Below are positions 45,944 through 54,401 of a stretch of 64,000 nt of DNA, one piece after another. The notes under the pieces are model-generated. The model made no database searches, was not told the origin of the DNA, and saw only the letters and a list, made by a program, of their open reading frames with translations. The first letter of the stretch is position 1. Every line of letters begins with the position of its first letter. The translations under genes were made by a program, and so were the position numbers. This DNA is from an uncultured Oscillibacter sp. (GTDB taxonomy: Bacteria; Bacillota; Clostridia; Oscillospirales; Oscillospiraceae), in the NCBI GenBank assembly GCA_900770295.1, contig CAAGJQ010000083.1, positions 1 through 64,000 on the forward strand. The letters run 5' to 3'.

Positions 45944-46975
45944 TTACAGTTTGGTGGTCACAAACTGATAAAGACGCTGGAATTCCGCCGGAGAGACGGC
46001 GTAGTCCTTCACGCTGTCCAGCAGCGTGAGGCCCAGCTCTTCTGTTTTCCAGCCCACTCCCTCCAGCGTTTCCATACGGGCACACAGGATCTCGATGGCG
46101 TCCTCCTTGGTGACGGTATATTGATAGGACTGGCCTTCCACATCCGTATAGGCGAAGGTGACCTGATCCAGATTGTCCACCAGCGCCAGAAGGCAGATAG
46201 CCACAGCGTTCATGCTGGGTTCAAATTGGGCAATGACGGCGCGGGGATTGGTCAGCTCCAGCGTCCAGTCATAGGGCCGGCTGGAGGTGTGGAGGCTGTT
46301 GGTGTAGGGACCCAGCTTGCTCTGAATGTCCAGGGCGTTCGCCACCCGGTTCAATGCGGGCATGTCGCCCACATAGGGCGTCCTGGTCTCGTACAGGCGG
46401 GCCGTTTCATGCTGGATGGCCACCCCGTCCTGCCAGACAACACGGCCGCAGAGGCGGACCTCCTCCACACCGTCCAGGGGGACCTCCACGGTCCCGCCGC
46501 CGTCGGGGAACAGGGGGGAAACCAGCACGGACCTTGCTCCAATATTCGCCACACCGCCGGTGATCTCCACTTTCCAGCCCCGATAGGCGGTGGCGGAATA
46601 GGGCGTCGTGACGGACAGGCGCAGGACACCGTTTTCTTCGGTAAATCCGCTGGCGATCAGTTCCCCCTCCTGAGCCGGGGAACCGATGACGAAGATCTTC
46701 AGGGCGAACCCCGCCAGGATCAGCAGCACCGTGCAGACAATGGCGATCACCACCCGCCGTCCGCTCCGCCGCTTCACGGTTTTCAGATAGTCCACTTCCC
46801 TGCTCTGCTCCGCCGCCGCTTCCTCCGGCGCCGCCATGGCGTCCCGGCGGGCCGCGCAGTCCGGACAGGCGGCCAGGTGGGCCTCCACCGCCCGGTTCGT
46901 CTCCTCGGAGGTCAATCCCTCCACATAGGACGGCAGCAGGTCCCGCACCACGCCGCAGGTCAGATCATTTTTCAT
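45944..46975 (-). CDS. Anti-sigma factor with zinc-finger domain
   Basis: A 343-residue single-pass protein. The N-terminal cytosolic domain is a zf-HC2 anti-sigma fold: Cys7, LLPSYVEGLTSEETNRAVEAHL, then CPDC. A transmembrane helix is at about 74-94, and the rest is extracellular. It starts inside the end of an ECF sigma-factor gene (11-base overlap), so it should hold that factor inactive until a signal arrives. The signal is unknown. Confidence 0.87.
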   Translation of the reverse strand: MKNDLTCGVVRDLLPSYVEGLTSEETNRAVEAHLAACPDCAARRDAMAAPEEAAAEQSREVDYLKTVKRRSGRRVVIAIVCTVLLILAGFALKIFVIGSPAQEGELIASGFTEENGVLRLSVTTPYSATAYRGWKVEITGGVANIGARSVLVSPLFPDGGGTVEVPLDGVEEVRLCGRVVWQDGVAIQHETARLYETRTPYVGDMPALNRVANALDIQSKLGPYTNSLHTSSRPYDWTLELTNPRAVIAQFEPSMNAVAICLLALVDNLDQVTFAYTDVEGQSYQYTVTKEDAIEILCARMETLEGVGWKTEELGLTLLDSVKDYAVSPAEFQRLYQFVTTKL

Positions 46976-47447
46976 CGGACATCCCTCCGTTCCGCAGTTT
47001 TTCCTTGCCCCGGTAAAAGGTCACTCTGGCCCAGGTCTCCGTCTTGCCCATCACATCGCCAATCTCCCGGAAGGAGAGCCCGCCGAAGGCCCGGAGATAC
47101 ACCACTTCCCGCTGGGCCTCGGGCAGGCCGTGGACCTGCCGCAGCAGCTCCAGCTGTCCCGCCTGGGCCAGAAGCCCCTCCTCCGCGGAAGAGACCGCCA
47201 CCTCCGGCAGGTCCCCGTCCGCCGTGGGGGTTTCCCGCCGGGTCCTCCGCAGGTGCTGATACCACAGGTGCCGGGCGATCTGGCACAGCCAGACCGAGAC
47301 CTTGCACCGCCCGTCGAACCGGTCGATGGACCGGACCGCCTGGTAAAAAGTCTCCTGGGTCAGCTCCTCCGCCAGGTCCGGGTCCCGGGTCTGGGAGAGG
47401 AGAAACTTGTAGACGGTTTGGGCGTGCTGCCGGTAGATGTCGTTCAT
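46965..47447 (-). CDS. ECF-type RNA polymerase sigma factor (second)
   Basis: A 160-residue sigma factor with region 2 (PDLAEELTQETFYQAVRSIDRFDGRCKVSVWLCQIARHL spread over about 23-62) and region 4 (LSFREIGDVMGKTETWARVTFYRGK). It resembles the SigV/SigX-like ECF group. It overlaps the anti-sigma gene downstream. GAAAGGAGGGG lies upstream of the ATG. This is the second sigma/anti-sigma pair in the window, and the only one with the classical zinc-finger partner. Confidence 0.92.
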   Translation of the reverse strand: MNDIYRQHAQTVYKFLLSQTRDPDLAEELTQETFYQAVRSIDRFDGRCKVSVWLCQIARHLWYQHLRRTRRETPTADGDLPEVAVSSAEEGLLAQAGQLELLRQVHGLPEAQREVVYLRAFGGLSFREIGDVMGKTETWARVTFYRGKEKLRNGGMSDEK

Positions 47448-47518
47448 ATCGTCCGTGGCGCTCCCCTCCTTTCACCTGTTATGTCCCGCCGGGGCCCCGT
47501 TCGTTACAGCGGAGAGAA

Positions 47519-47550
47519 AAAAATCTGACGGCCGGGACCGTCAGATTTTT
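47519..47550. terminator. Terminator of the HAD hydrolase gene
   Basis: AAAAATCTGACGG / CCGTCAGATTTTT, 13-bp perfect stem with A- and T-runs; works for the leftward HAD gene. Confidence 0.9.
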
Positions 47551-47552
47551 GT

Positions 47553-48212
47553 TTACTCCAGAGTTTCAGACTCAAACATCTCGTCATAGGAGCGGATATA
47601 GTAATCCGCGATGCGCTGAATCTCCTCCTGATCCGCCTCGGCGGAGGGATCGTAGACGGCGCACACCCGGAACCCGGCGGCCTTGGCGGTCTGGATGGCG
47701 TGAAGAGAGTCCTCGAATACCACGGTGTCCTTCTTGTTTCCCCTCAGCCGCCGCATGGCCCGCTCGTAGATCTCCGGGCTGTCGTTCTTGCCCTCGCCCA
47801 CCTCGCCGCAGGTCATCAGCCCCCGGAAATAGCCGTCGATGCCCGCGTGCTTCAGACCGGCCTCGGCCAGGTCCCGGTCCGTGTTGGTGGCGACGTACAT
47901 CCACACGCCCTCCATTTTTAAAAGGGAGAGAAACTTTTTCAGCCCCGGCTTGGCCTCCGCCTGATGGTTGTAAAAGTCCTTCACTTGGGCTTTGGTCATG
48001 TCCATGACCTCCTCCACCGTCTGGGGGAGATGATAGGTGTCCTTGCAGTACTGGGCGCCCTCCCGGAACGTCATGACCTTCAGCTTGTCGTGGAGACCCG
48101 GCTCCGGCTCGATGCCCTGGGCCCGGAGAGTCCGGGGACCGATCTCGTCCCAGATGGGCATGGAGTCCAGCAACGTGCCGTCCATATCAAAAATCGCGCT
48201 TTGCAGCCGCAT
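47553..48212 (-). CDS. HAD-superfamily hydrolase (phosphatase/phosphoglucomutase-like)
   Basis: A 219-residue HAD enzyme of subfamily I with the beta-phosphoglucomutase-like cap. Motif I is FDMDGTLLDSM (nucleophile Asp9), motif II the ATNTD segment, motif III Lys in GEGKNDSPE, and motif IV VVFEDSLHAIQ. Members dephosphorylate sugar phosphates, nucleotides or phosphoglycolate; the substrate cannot be read. It is a single gene between a terminator and a divergent phosphodiesterase gene. Confidence 0.88.
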   Translation of the reverse strand: MRLQSAIFDMDGTLLDSMPIWDEIGPRTLRAQGIEPEPGLHDKLKVMTFREGAQYCKDTYHLPQTVEEVMDMTKAQVKDFYNHQAEAKPGLKKFLSLLKMEGVWMYVATNTDRDLAEAGLKHAGIDGYFRGLMTCGEVGEGKNDSPEIYERAMRRLRGNKKDTVVFEDSLHAIQTAKAAGFRVCAVYDPSAEADQEEIQRIADYYIRSYDEMFESETLE

Positions 48213-48303
48213 GGCAAAAACCTCTCTTGTGAATATTGTTTGAAAGGATTATACCACTGTGCTAGGATAAAATACAACAAAAGTCTGCTCAGGAGGACCC
48301 GCT

Positions 48304-48801
48304 ATGCGTCTGTTTGTGGCCATTCGATTCTCCCCGGTGGTGAAAGCCGCCCTGCTGGAGGCTGTCGCCGCCCTGAAGCGGCAGGGCACCGGCACCTTCA
48401 CCCGGCCGGAAAACCTGCATCTGACCCTGGCCTTCATCGGGGAGACAGAGGACCTTCCGGGGGCGAAGGCGGCCCTGGACGCGGCGTGCGCCGGCGGTCC
48501 CGTGTCCCTGACCGTGGGCGGTCTGGGCCATTTCGACGACCTGTGGTGGACCGGCGTCCGGGAGAATCCAAAGCTGGAGCGGCTGGCCCTGGCGGTCCAG
48601 AGCGCCTTGCGGGAGCAGGGCTTCTCCATCGAAAAGCGGGCCTGGAAGCCCCACGTGACTCTGGTGCGCCGGTGGCGGGGGCCCCGGCCCGGCGTGACAG
48701 TCCGGGAGACCTCCATGCGGGCGGAGCGAGTGTCCCTGATGAAGTCCGAGCGCGTGAACGGAAAGCTGACATACACGGAAGTTTACAGCGTCCGGCTGTG
48801 A
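48304..48801 (+). CDS. thpR: RNA 2',3'-cyclic phosphodiesterase
   Basis: 2H-phosphoesterase of 165 residues, opening 2',3'-cyclic phosphates on RNA. Both HxTx motifs are present: HLTL (His39) and HVTL (His117), separated by the usual distance, and the N-terminus MRLFVAIRF is typical. AGGAGGACC precedes the ATG. Followed by an unusual run of hairpins. Confidence 0.92.
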   Translation: MRLFVAIRFSPVVKAALLEAVAALKRQGTGTFTRPENLHLTLAFIGETEDLPGAKAALDAACAGGPVSLTVGGLGHFDDLWWTGVRENPKLERLALAVQSALREQGFSIEKRAWKPHVTLVRRWRGPRPGVTVRETSMRAERVSLMKSERVNGKLTYTEVYSVRL

Positions 48802-48813
48802 AGGAAATAAGGA

Positions 48814-49037
48814 AGGGCCGTAAGCGGATATTCCGCTTACGGCCCTCAGACTATCGATAAACCCGAAAATCCAGCGCAACGGGAAGGAAGATAGTTACGA
48901 AAGAAACCCAGGAAGGGTGTCTTTCGTTTTTAATCATAAGTTTTTTGAACTTTTTAAGTTCAGAAAACTTGCATCAGCTTGGCGAAAAGACTTTTTCGAC
49001 AAGCTGATGGCCGTAAGCGGATATTCCGCTTACGGCC
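48814..49037. repeat. Run of five hairpins with a 31-bp identical pair
   Basis: Successive inverted repeats: H1 48814-48846 (15-bp perfect), H2 48897-48927 (ACGAAAGA/TCTTTCGT plus ACCC/GGGT, then TTTT), H3 48938-48970 (15 bp with one G-U), H4 48972-49009 (17 bp, one mismatch) and H5 49009-49037 (13 bp). H1 and H5 share 31 identical bases. H4 and H5 abut. No ORF; the 260-base gap lies between convergent thpR and a dehydrogenase gene. Confidence 0.85.
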
Positions 49038-49060
49038 CTTGATGGTTTATAGAGTCCTCG

Positions 49061-49993
49061 TCACTCCGGCATGGTCCACTCTTTCACGCCGTCGAAGTAG
49101 GGGCTCTGCTTGCGGCGGCGGAAGTCGTCGCCGTCCTTCTTCGACCAGTCGTACAGGCCCTGTCCCGCCGCCTGTCCGGTCTTGCCGCTGGCAAGGCCCT
49201 CCTTCACCAGGGATTGGATCTCCTTGGTGTCGCACAGGTCGGGATAGACGTTGCCGGCGATGGTGCTCTCCAGATCATAGCCCACGGCGTCGAAATACTC
49301 CAGCAGGCCGATGGAGGCGTACCGCATGCCCATGGCGTACTTCACCGCCTTGTCGATGTCGGCGGCGGTGGTGATCCCCTGTTCGATGAGGTAGATGGAC
49401 TCCCGGAACAGCGCCTGGGCGAAGCGGTTCACCAAAAAGCCCGGCACGCTGCGGTTCAGCACCACCACCTGCCGGTGGAGCTGTTCCAACAGAGCCAAGG
49501 TCCGGGAGACGGTCTCGTCGGCGGTCTTTTCGTGGCGGACCACCTCCACCAGGGGCAGCATGTGCACCGGCTGGAAGGGATGGGCGATCAGCAGGTTCTC
49601 CGGGCGGCCGGTGAGTTTCGCCAGGACCTCCGCGTCAATGGAGGAGGTGCAGGAGGCGATGACGGCGTCAGAAGATGCGTACTGCTCAATGGCCCGGTAC
49701 ACCGCCTGTTTCTGCTCCGTGCCCTCGGCCACGGCCTCGAACACGAAGGTGCAGCCCGCCAGGGCGGCGGGGTCGTTGGTGATGGTGAGCAGCTTCAGGG
49801 CCGCCGCTTTGTTGTTCTCTGAGGCGAGGCCCTCGGCGATCAGGTCGTCCCAGTTCTGTTCAATGGCTTTCCGGCAGCGTTCCAGGCCCCGCTCGGAGTG
49901 GCCGATGACCACACAGGGCAGACCGTGGCCGATGATGAGGGTGGCCTCGCAGGAGCCAATGGTGCCGGAGCCGTAGACAGCAATCGTTTCCAT
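49061..49993 (-). CDS. 3-hydroxyacyl-CoA dehydrogenase-family protein
   Basis: NAD-dependent dehydrogenase of 310 residues with an N-terminal Rossmann fold (AVYGSGTIGS), the SCTSSI and HPFQPVHMLPLVEVV catalytic-His segment, and a C-terminal 3HCDH dimerisation domain (VPGFLVNRFAQALFRES). This family oxidises short 3-hydroxyacyl-CoAs or related substrates such as carnitine or gulonate. It is 12 bases downstream of a short-chain dehydrogenase gene and should be co-transcribed. The Rossmann motif is GxGxxGS rather than the usual GxGxMG, so the natural substrate may differ from acyl-CoA. Confidence 0.87.
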   Translation of the reverse strand: METIAVYGSGTIGSCEATLIIGHGLPCVVIGHSERGLERCRKAIEQNWDDLIAEGLASENNKAAALKLLTITNDPAALAGCTFVFEAVAEGTEQKQAVYRAIEQYASSDAVIASCTSSIDAEVLAKLTGRPENLLIAHPFQPVHMLPLVEVVRHEKTADETVSRTLALLEQLHRQVVVLNRSVPGFLVNRFAQALFRESIYLIEQGITTAADIDKAVKYAMGMRYASIGLLEYFDAVGYDLESTIAGNVYPDLCDTKEIQSLVKEGLASGKTGQAAGQGLYDWSKKDGDDFRRRKQSPYFDGVKEWTMPE

Positions 49994-50005
49994 GGTCCGT
50001 CTCCG

Positions 50006-50773
50006 TCACATCATGGCCCAGCCGTGGGTCAGGCGCAGGGACTGGCCCGTCAGGGCGCCCTGATCCTTGGAGAGGAACACCAGCGTGTTGGCCACGTCCT
50101 CCACAGTGGTGAACTGGCCGTCCACAGTGTCCCGCAGCATGATGTTCTTCACCACTTCCTCCTCGGTGATGCCCAGGTCCCGGGCCTGCTCGGGGATCTG
50201 TTTTTCCACCAGGGGGGTCTTGATGAAGCTGGGGCAGATGGTGTAGGTATAGATGCCGTAATCGGCGCCCTCCCGGGCCACGGCCTTGGCCAGGCCCGCC
50301 ACGCCGTGCTTGGCGAAGTTGTAGGGTTCCTTCAGCTTGGAGCCTACGAAGGACTGGACGGAGCCGGTGAACACGATGCGGCCGCCCTTGCCGCTGGCCT
50401 TCATGCGGCGGAAGGCCGCCCGGGCCACCAGGAACGCGCCGTCGGCGTGAATGGCCATCATCTTCTTCCAGTCCTCAAAGGGGTACTCGTCGAAGGGATG
50501 GACGATCTGGACGCCGGCGTTGGACATGACCAGATCGCAGGAGCCGTAGACTTCCACCATCTTGTCGAAGCCGGCCTCCACCTCTTCCTCGCTGGACACA
50601 TCCATATGGACCGCGATGGCGGACAGGCCCTCGCCGGTCAGTTCCTTGACCAGGGCCTCGGCAGCAGCCATATTCACGTCGGCTACCACCACGCCGTAGC
50701 CCTCTTTTGCCATGCGCTGGGCGCAGGCCTTGCCGATGCCGGAAGCGGCGCCGGTGATCAGTGCGGATTTCAT
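50006..50773 (-). CDS. Short-chain dehydrogenase (3-hydroxybutyrate dehydrogenase-like)
   Basis: SDR oxidoreductase of 255 residues. Cofactor motif TGAASGIGKA (about 7-16), NAG in MSNAGVQ, catalytic Ser in IVFTGSVQS and Tyr-x-x-x-Lys in YNFAKHG (Tyr-Asn-Phe-Ala-Lys). The late HGWAMM end resembles 3-hydroxybutyrate dehydrogenases. AAAGGAGGA lies upstream of ATG 50773, and a promoter is seen at 50844-50873. Together with the next gene it suggests a two-step oxidation of a hydroxy-acid substrate. Confidence 0.88.
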   Translation of the reverse strand: MKSALITGAASGIGKACAQRMAKEGYGVVVADVNMAAAEALVKELTGEGLSAIAVHMDVSSEEEVEAGFDKMVEVYGSCDLVMSNAGVQIVHPFDEYPFEDWKKMMAIHADGAFLVARAAFRRMKASGKGGRIVFTGSVQSFVGSKLKEPYNFAKHGVAGLAKAVAREGADYGIYTYTICPSFIKTPLVEKQIPEQARDLGITEEEVVKNIMLRDTVDGQFTTVEDVANTLVFLSKDQGALTGQSLRLTHGWAMM

Positions 50774-50843
50774 AAAAACTTCCTCCTTTAAAACTTCCGG
50801 GGGGCTGCGGCCCCACCGGGAAAGCCGGTGTTTTCCGGGAAAA

Positions 50844-50873
50844 ATTATAGCATTTTCCACCCCCGGACCGCAA
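50844..50873 (-). promoter_or_regulatory. Promoter of the SDR/3HCDH pair
   Basis: Minus-strand TTGCGG (50868-50873) and perfect TATAAT (50844-50849), 18-base spacer. An AT-rich stretch at 50904-50970 lies just upstream and could hold LysR binding sites. Confidence 0.6.
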
Positions 50874-50983
50874 TGCGGACAAGCGCTGATTCTGGGGGCG
50901 GATGTTTGTATAGAATATCTGAAACTATAATAAAAATATATGATTAATATTGAAAATATTTATAAAAAGCCGAAAACAGAACT

Positions 50984-51877
50984 TCAGAGATCATCTCCGG
51001 GCAGGTTGTTTTTGATGTACTCCAGAAACAGGCGGCAGGCCCGGGGCATATACTTCTGTCTGTTCCAGGCCAGGATGATGTCCCAGTACTTCATGCTGTC
51101 CGTCAGGGGAACGCAGCGGACATTGGGGGCGGGATGCTTGTCCAGCACGGGCTTGGGCAGGATGGAGACGGCCCGGTTCCGGGACACCAGCTCCACCATG
51201 AAGTCCCACTGAGAGCTGAGCAAAGCAATTTTGGGACGGAAGCCCGCGGCACGGCAGGCTGACAGGATCTGACGGTGGAGGATGAAATCCTCGTTGAAGA
51301 TGGCGAACTGGTCGTTTCGCAGTTGGGACACGGTGACGCTTTCAGCCCCTGCCAGGGGATGGCTCTTGTGAAGCAGGGCCACGTTCCTCTGGGTGGAGAA
51401 GTGGCAGCTTTCAAAGGAGGGGGACTGCTCCGTGTTCAGGGTCACGGCGATGTCCACGCTGCCGTCCTGGATGCGCTGGTCAATTTTGTAGGCGCCGTCC
51501 TCAATCATATGGATCCTGATGTTGGGATAGGCGGCGGAAAAGCTGGGGATCAGATCGCCGAAAAAACAGGCGCCGAACAGCGGTGAGAGTCCCAGCGTGA
51601 AGCTGCCGGAGCTGTGCTCGTTGGTGATCTTCACATCCTCCACGGTTCTCTGATACACGTCCATCAGCTGCCGGGAGCCCTCCAGCAGGCGGGCACCCTC
51701 GTCTGTCAGTTGCTGCCGGCGGTTGAAGGAGTAGAACAGCGGAGTGCCCAGCTCCTCCTCCAGCTTTTTGACGGCGATGGACAGCGTGGGCTGAGAGACA
51801 TTGAGCTTTTCGGCGGCCCGGGAGTAGCTTCCCTCCTGCGCCACCGCCATGAAATAGGAGATCTGTTTGATGTCCAT
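50984..51877 (-). CDS. LysR-family transcriptional regulator
   Basis: A 297-residue LysR regulator with the N-terminal helix-turn-helix (MAVAQEGSYSRAAEKLNVSQPTLSIAVKKLEEELG spans about 10-44) and a periplasmic-binding-protein-like effector domain. It precedes the SDR/3HCDH pair on the same strand with a 210-base gap that includes a promoter, so it probably controls that pair. The effector is unknown. Confidence 0.92.
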   Translation of the reverse strand: MDIKQISYFMAVAQEGSYSRAAEKLNVSQPTLSIAVKKLEEELGTPLFYSFNRRQQLTDEGARLLEGSRQLMDVYQRTVEDVKITNEHSSGSFTLGLSPLFGACFFGDLIPSFSAAYPNIRIHMIEDGAYKIDQRIQDGSVDIAVTLNTEQSPSFESCHFSTQRNVALLHKSHPLAGAESVTVSQLRNDQFAIFNEDFILHRQILSACRAAGFRPKIALLSSQWDFMVELVSRNRAVSILPKPVLDKHPAPNVRCVPLTDSMKYWDIILAWNRQKYMPRACRLFLEYIKNNLPGDDL

Positions 51878-51903
51878 GGAAATTCCTCCTGTGGGGAATA
51901 TGG

Positions 51904-51939
51904 AAAAGGGGGACCGCCTTGAACACGGTCCCCCTTTTT
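51904..51939. terminator. Terminator of metG
   Basis: AAAAGGGGGACCG / CGGTCCCCCTTTTT with a 9-base loop, downstream of metG on the minus strand and carrying T-runs both ways. Confidence 0.85.
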
Positions 51940-51946
51940 ATCGGAA

Positions 51947-53926
51947 TCAGCAGAGCTTCGCGCCGGCGGGGATGGCGTCATCCACCATGATGAGGTGCAG
52001 GGCCTCCTCGCCCTTCTCGGTGTGGACGGCGGAGATCAGCATGCCGTTGCTCTCCAGGCCCATCATCTTCCGGGGCGGCAGGTTCACGATGGCGATCAGG
52101 GTCTTGCCCACCAGGTCCTCGGGCTCATACCACTTGTGGATGCCGGAGAGGATCTGACGGTCCACGCCGGTGCCGTCGTCCAGGGTGAACTTCAGCAGCT
52201 TGGCGCTCTTCTTCACGGCCTCGCAGGCCTTGACCTTCACGGCCCGGAAATCGGACTTGCAGAAGGTGTCGAAGTCCACCTTCTCGGTGAGCTGGGGCTC
52301 CACCTCGATGGCGGGCAGAGCGGCCTTCTTGGCCTCGGCCTCCAGGGCCTCCAGTTCCTCCAGCGCCTTGTCCATGTCGATGCGGGGGAACAGGTTCTCG
52401 CCCTTGGTGACTGTGGTGGTCTCAGGCAGGCTGCCCCACGCGGCGGCAGACTCCCAGGTCTGGCAGCCGGCGGGCGCGCCGATCTGGACGAAGAGCTTGG
52501 CCATGCTCTCGGGCATGAAGGGGCTCAGCAGGATGCCGCAGATGCGGGTGGCCTCCAGCAGGTTGTACAGGACATGGGCCAGACGCGCGCCGTTGGCGTC
52601 CATATCCTTGGCCAGGGCCCAGGGAGCGGTCTCGTCGATATACTTGTTGGCGCGCTGGATGACCTTGAAGGTCTCCGCCAGGGCGTTGTGAGGCGCGCAG
52701 GACTCCATCTGGGCCTCATAGGCGTTCCGCAGGCCGGAGGCCATGGCGATCAGGTCCCGGTCACAGTCCTGGGGGGCATCCCAGGTCCTGCAGCCCTCGG
52801 GCAGGGTGCCGCCGAAGTACTTGCCCACCATGGCGGTGGTGCGGGACACCAGGTTGCCCAGGTCGTTGGCCAGGTCCGTGTTGATGGTCTGGATCAGCAG
52901 CTCGTTGGAGAAGTTGCCGTCGGAGCCGAAGGGGAAGGTGCGCATCAGGAAGAAGCGCAGGGCGTCCACGCCGAACTGCTTGGCCAGGATATAGGGGTCC
53001 ACCACGTTGCCCTTGGACTTGGACATCTTGCCGCCGTCCAGCAGCAGCCAGCCGTGGCCGAACACGTGCTTGGGCAGGGGCTCACCCACGCTCATCAGCA
53101 TGGCGGGCCAGATGATGGAGTGGAACCGGACGATCTCCTTGCCCACGAAGTGGTAATCGGCGGGCCAGTAGTGCTCGTAGTCGCTGTGCTCATCGTTCAT
53201 ATAGCCCATGGCGGTGGCGTAGTTGAACAGGGCGTCCACCCACACGTACACCACGTGGCCCGGGTCAAAGTCCACGGGGATGCCCCAGGTGAAGCTGGTG
53301 CGGGAGACGCACAGGTCCTCCAGACCGGGGTCGATGAAGTTCTTCACCATCTCGTTGACGCGGCTGCGGGGCTGGAGGAAGTCGGTGTTCTCCAGCAGGT
53401 CCCGGACCTTGTCGGCGTACTTGCTCAGACGGAAGAAATAGGCCTCCTCCTCGGCGTCCTGGACCTCCCGGCCGCAGTCGGGGCACTTGCCGTCCACCAG
53501 CTGGCTCTCGGTCCAGAAGGACTCGCAGGGCTTGCAGTACTTGCCCTTATAGGTGCCCTTGTAGATGTCGCCGTTGTCGTACATCTTCTTGAAGATCTTC
53601 TGCACGGCGGAGACATGATAGTCGTCGGTGGTGCGGATAAAGCGGTCGTTGGAGATGTTCATCAGCTTCCACAGGTCCTTGACGCCCTGGGGACCCTCCA
53701 CGATGCGGTCCACGAACTCCTTGGGCGTGACGCCGGCCTCCTTGGCTTTATCCTCGATTTTCTGGCCGTGCTCGTCGGTGCCGGTCAGGAACATGACATC
53801 GTAACCGGCCAGGCGCTTGTAGCGGGCCATGGCGTCGGTGGCCACGGTGCAGTAGGTGTGGCCGATGTGCAGCTTGTCCGAGGGATAGTAGATGGGGGTG
53901 GTGATATAAAACTTTTTCTTTTCCAT
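51947..53926 (-). CDS. metG: Methionyl-tRNA synthetase
   Basis: Class I synthetase charging tRNA(Met), 659 residues. HIGH at 20-23, zinc-binding cysteines (CKPC and CPDC), the KMSKS loop (DGGKMSKSKGNVV, about residue 300), an anticodon-binding helical domain and a C-terminal tRNA-binding EMAP/Trbp111 domain (FDTFCKSDFRAVKV ... MGLESNGMLIS). The C-terminal domain indicates the dimeric, long form. Unlike glyS there is no T-box leader. A consensus promoter lies at 53994-54022. Confidence 0.97.
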   Translation of the reverse strand: MEKKKFYITTPIYYPSDKLHIGHTYCTVATDAMARYKRLAGYDVMFLTGTDEHGQKIEDKAKEAGVTPKEFVDRIVEGPQGVKDLWKLMNISNDRFIRTTDDYHVSAVQKIFKKMYDNGDIYKGTYKGKYCKPCESFWTESQLVDGKCPDCGREVQDAEEEAYFFRLSKYADKVRDLLENTDFLQPRSRVNEMVKNFIDPGLEDLCVSRTSFTWGIPVDFDPGHVVYVWVDALFNYATAMGYMNDEHSDYEHYWPADYHFVGKEIVRFHSIIWPAMLMSVGEPLPKHVFGHGWLLLDGGKMSKSKGNVVDPYILAKQFGVDALRFFLMRTFPFGSDGNFSNELLIQTINTDLANDLGNLVSRTTAMVGKYFGGTLPEGCRTWDAPQDCDRDLIAMASGLRNAYEAQMESCAPHNALAETFKVIQRANKYIDETAPWALAKDMDANGARLAHVLYNLLEATRICGILLSPFMPESMAKLFVQIGAPAGCQTWESAAAWGSLPETTTVTKGENLFPRIDMDKALEELEALEAEAKKAALPAIEVEPQLTEKVDFDTFCKSDFRAVKVKACEAVKKSAKLLKFTLDDGTGVDRQILSGIHKWYEPEDLVGKTLIAIVNLPPRKMMGLESNGMLISAVHTEKGEEALHLIMVDDAIPAGAKLC

Positions 53927-53993
53927 GGGGTGTTCTCCTTTTCAACGGCCACTCCGAATGGAAGAGGGCCGGTATTCAATCGCGTACTTTTTC

Positions 53994-54022
53994 ATTATAC
54001 TGACTTTTTTTGAAAATTACAA
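53994..54022 (-). promoter_or_regulatory. metG promoter
   Basis: Minus-strand TTGTAA (54017-54022) and perfect TATAAT (53994-53999), 17-base spacer, 68 bases before the start. Confidence 0.8.
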
Positions 54023-54090
54023 TGTTTCCGGAAATTTCTCCGTGGCTTTTTTGAAAGTCCCGGCTGCTTTCCAAAAACGGACAAAAGGAA

Positions 54091-54116
54091 AGAGTGCCAG
54101 CGGATGCTGACACTCT
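54091..54116. terminator. Hairpin in the metG-LysR gap
   Basis: AGAGTGCCAGC / GCTGACACTCT with a GGAT loop; on the minus strand followed by TTCCTTTT. The remaining AT-rich bases of the 475-base gap (to 54390) contain no ORF that I trust. The hairpin may insulate metG from the divergent gene. Confidence 0.45.
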
Positions 54117-54401
54117 TCCAAGAAAAGAGAAAAAAAGGAGAAAAGATTATCCGGCCTGCCGTACAGCAACGCGCACTTTGCCGCGCGGCGACAGCGGGAT
54201 AAGGCAAAAAATGAAAAAAGGGAAAACGGATTCTTCCAATTTTTTGTGAAGAAAATACGGAAAAATCTATTGAAAAGCCTTTACTAATGAACTTCCTTTG
54301 GAGTAATATCATCATAGGCGGAAAACCGCCGAAAGTCAAACTGTTAAAAGCGATACGGAAAATCGGAAAAACCGATGGCATGGTTTCCAGGGAGGAGAGC
54401 T

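Noticed and set aside
48814..49037. CRISPR array
   Set aside because: Only one sequence pair is repeated, repeats are not regularly spaced, and there are no cas genes.
53995..54381. 128-codon frame on the minus strand in the metG-LysR gap
   Set aside because: AT-rich, Phe/Ser-rich translation, no ribosome binding site, and it covers the metG promoter region.
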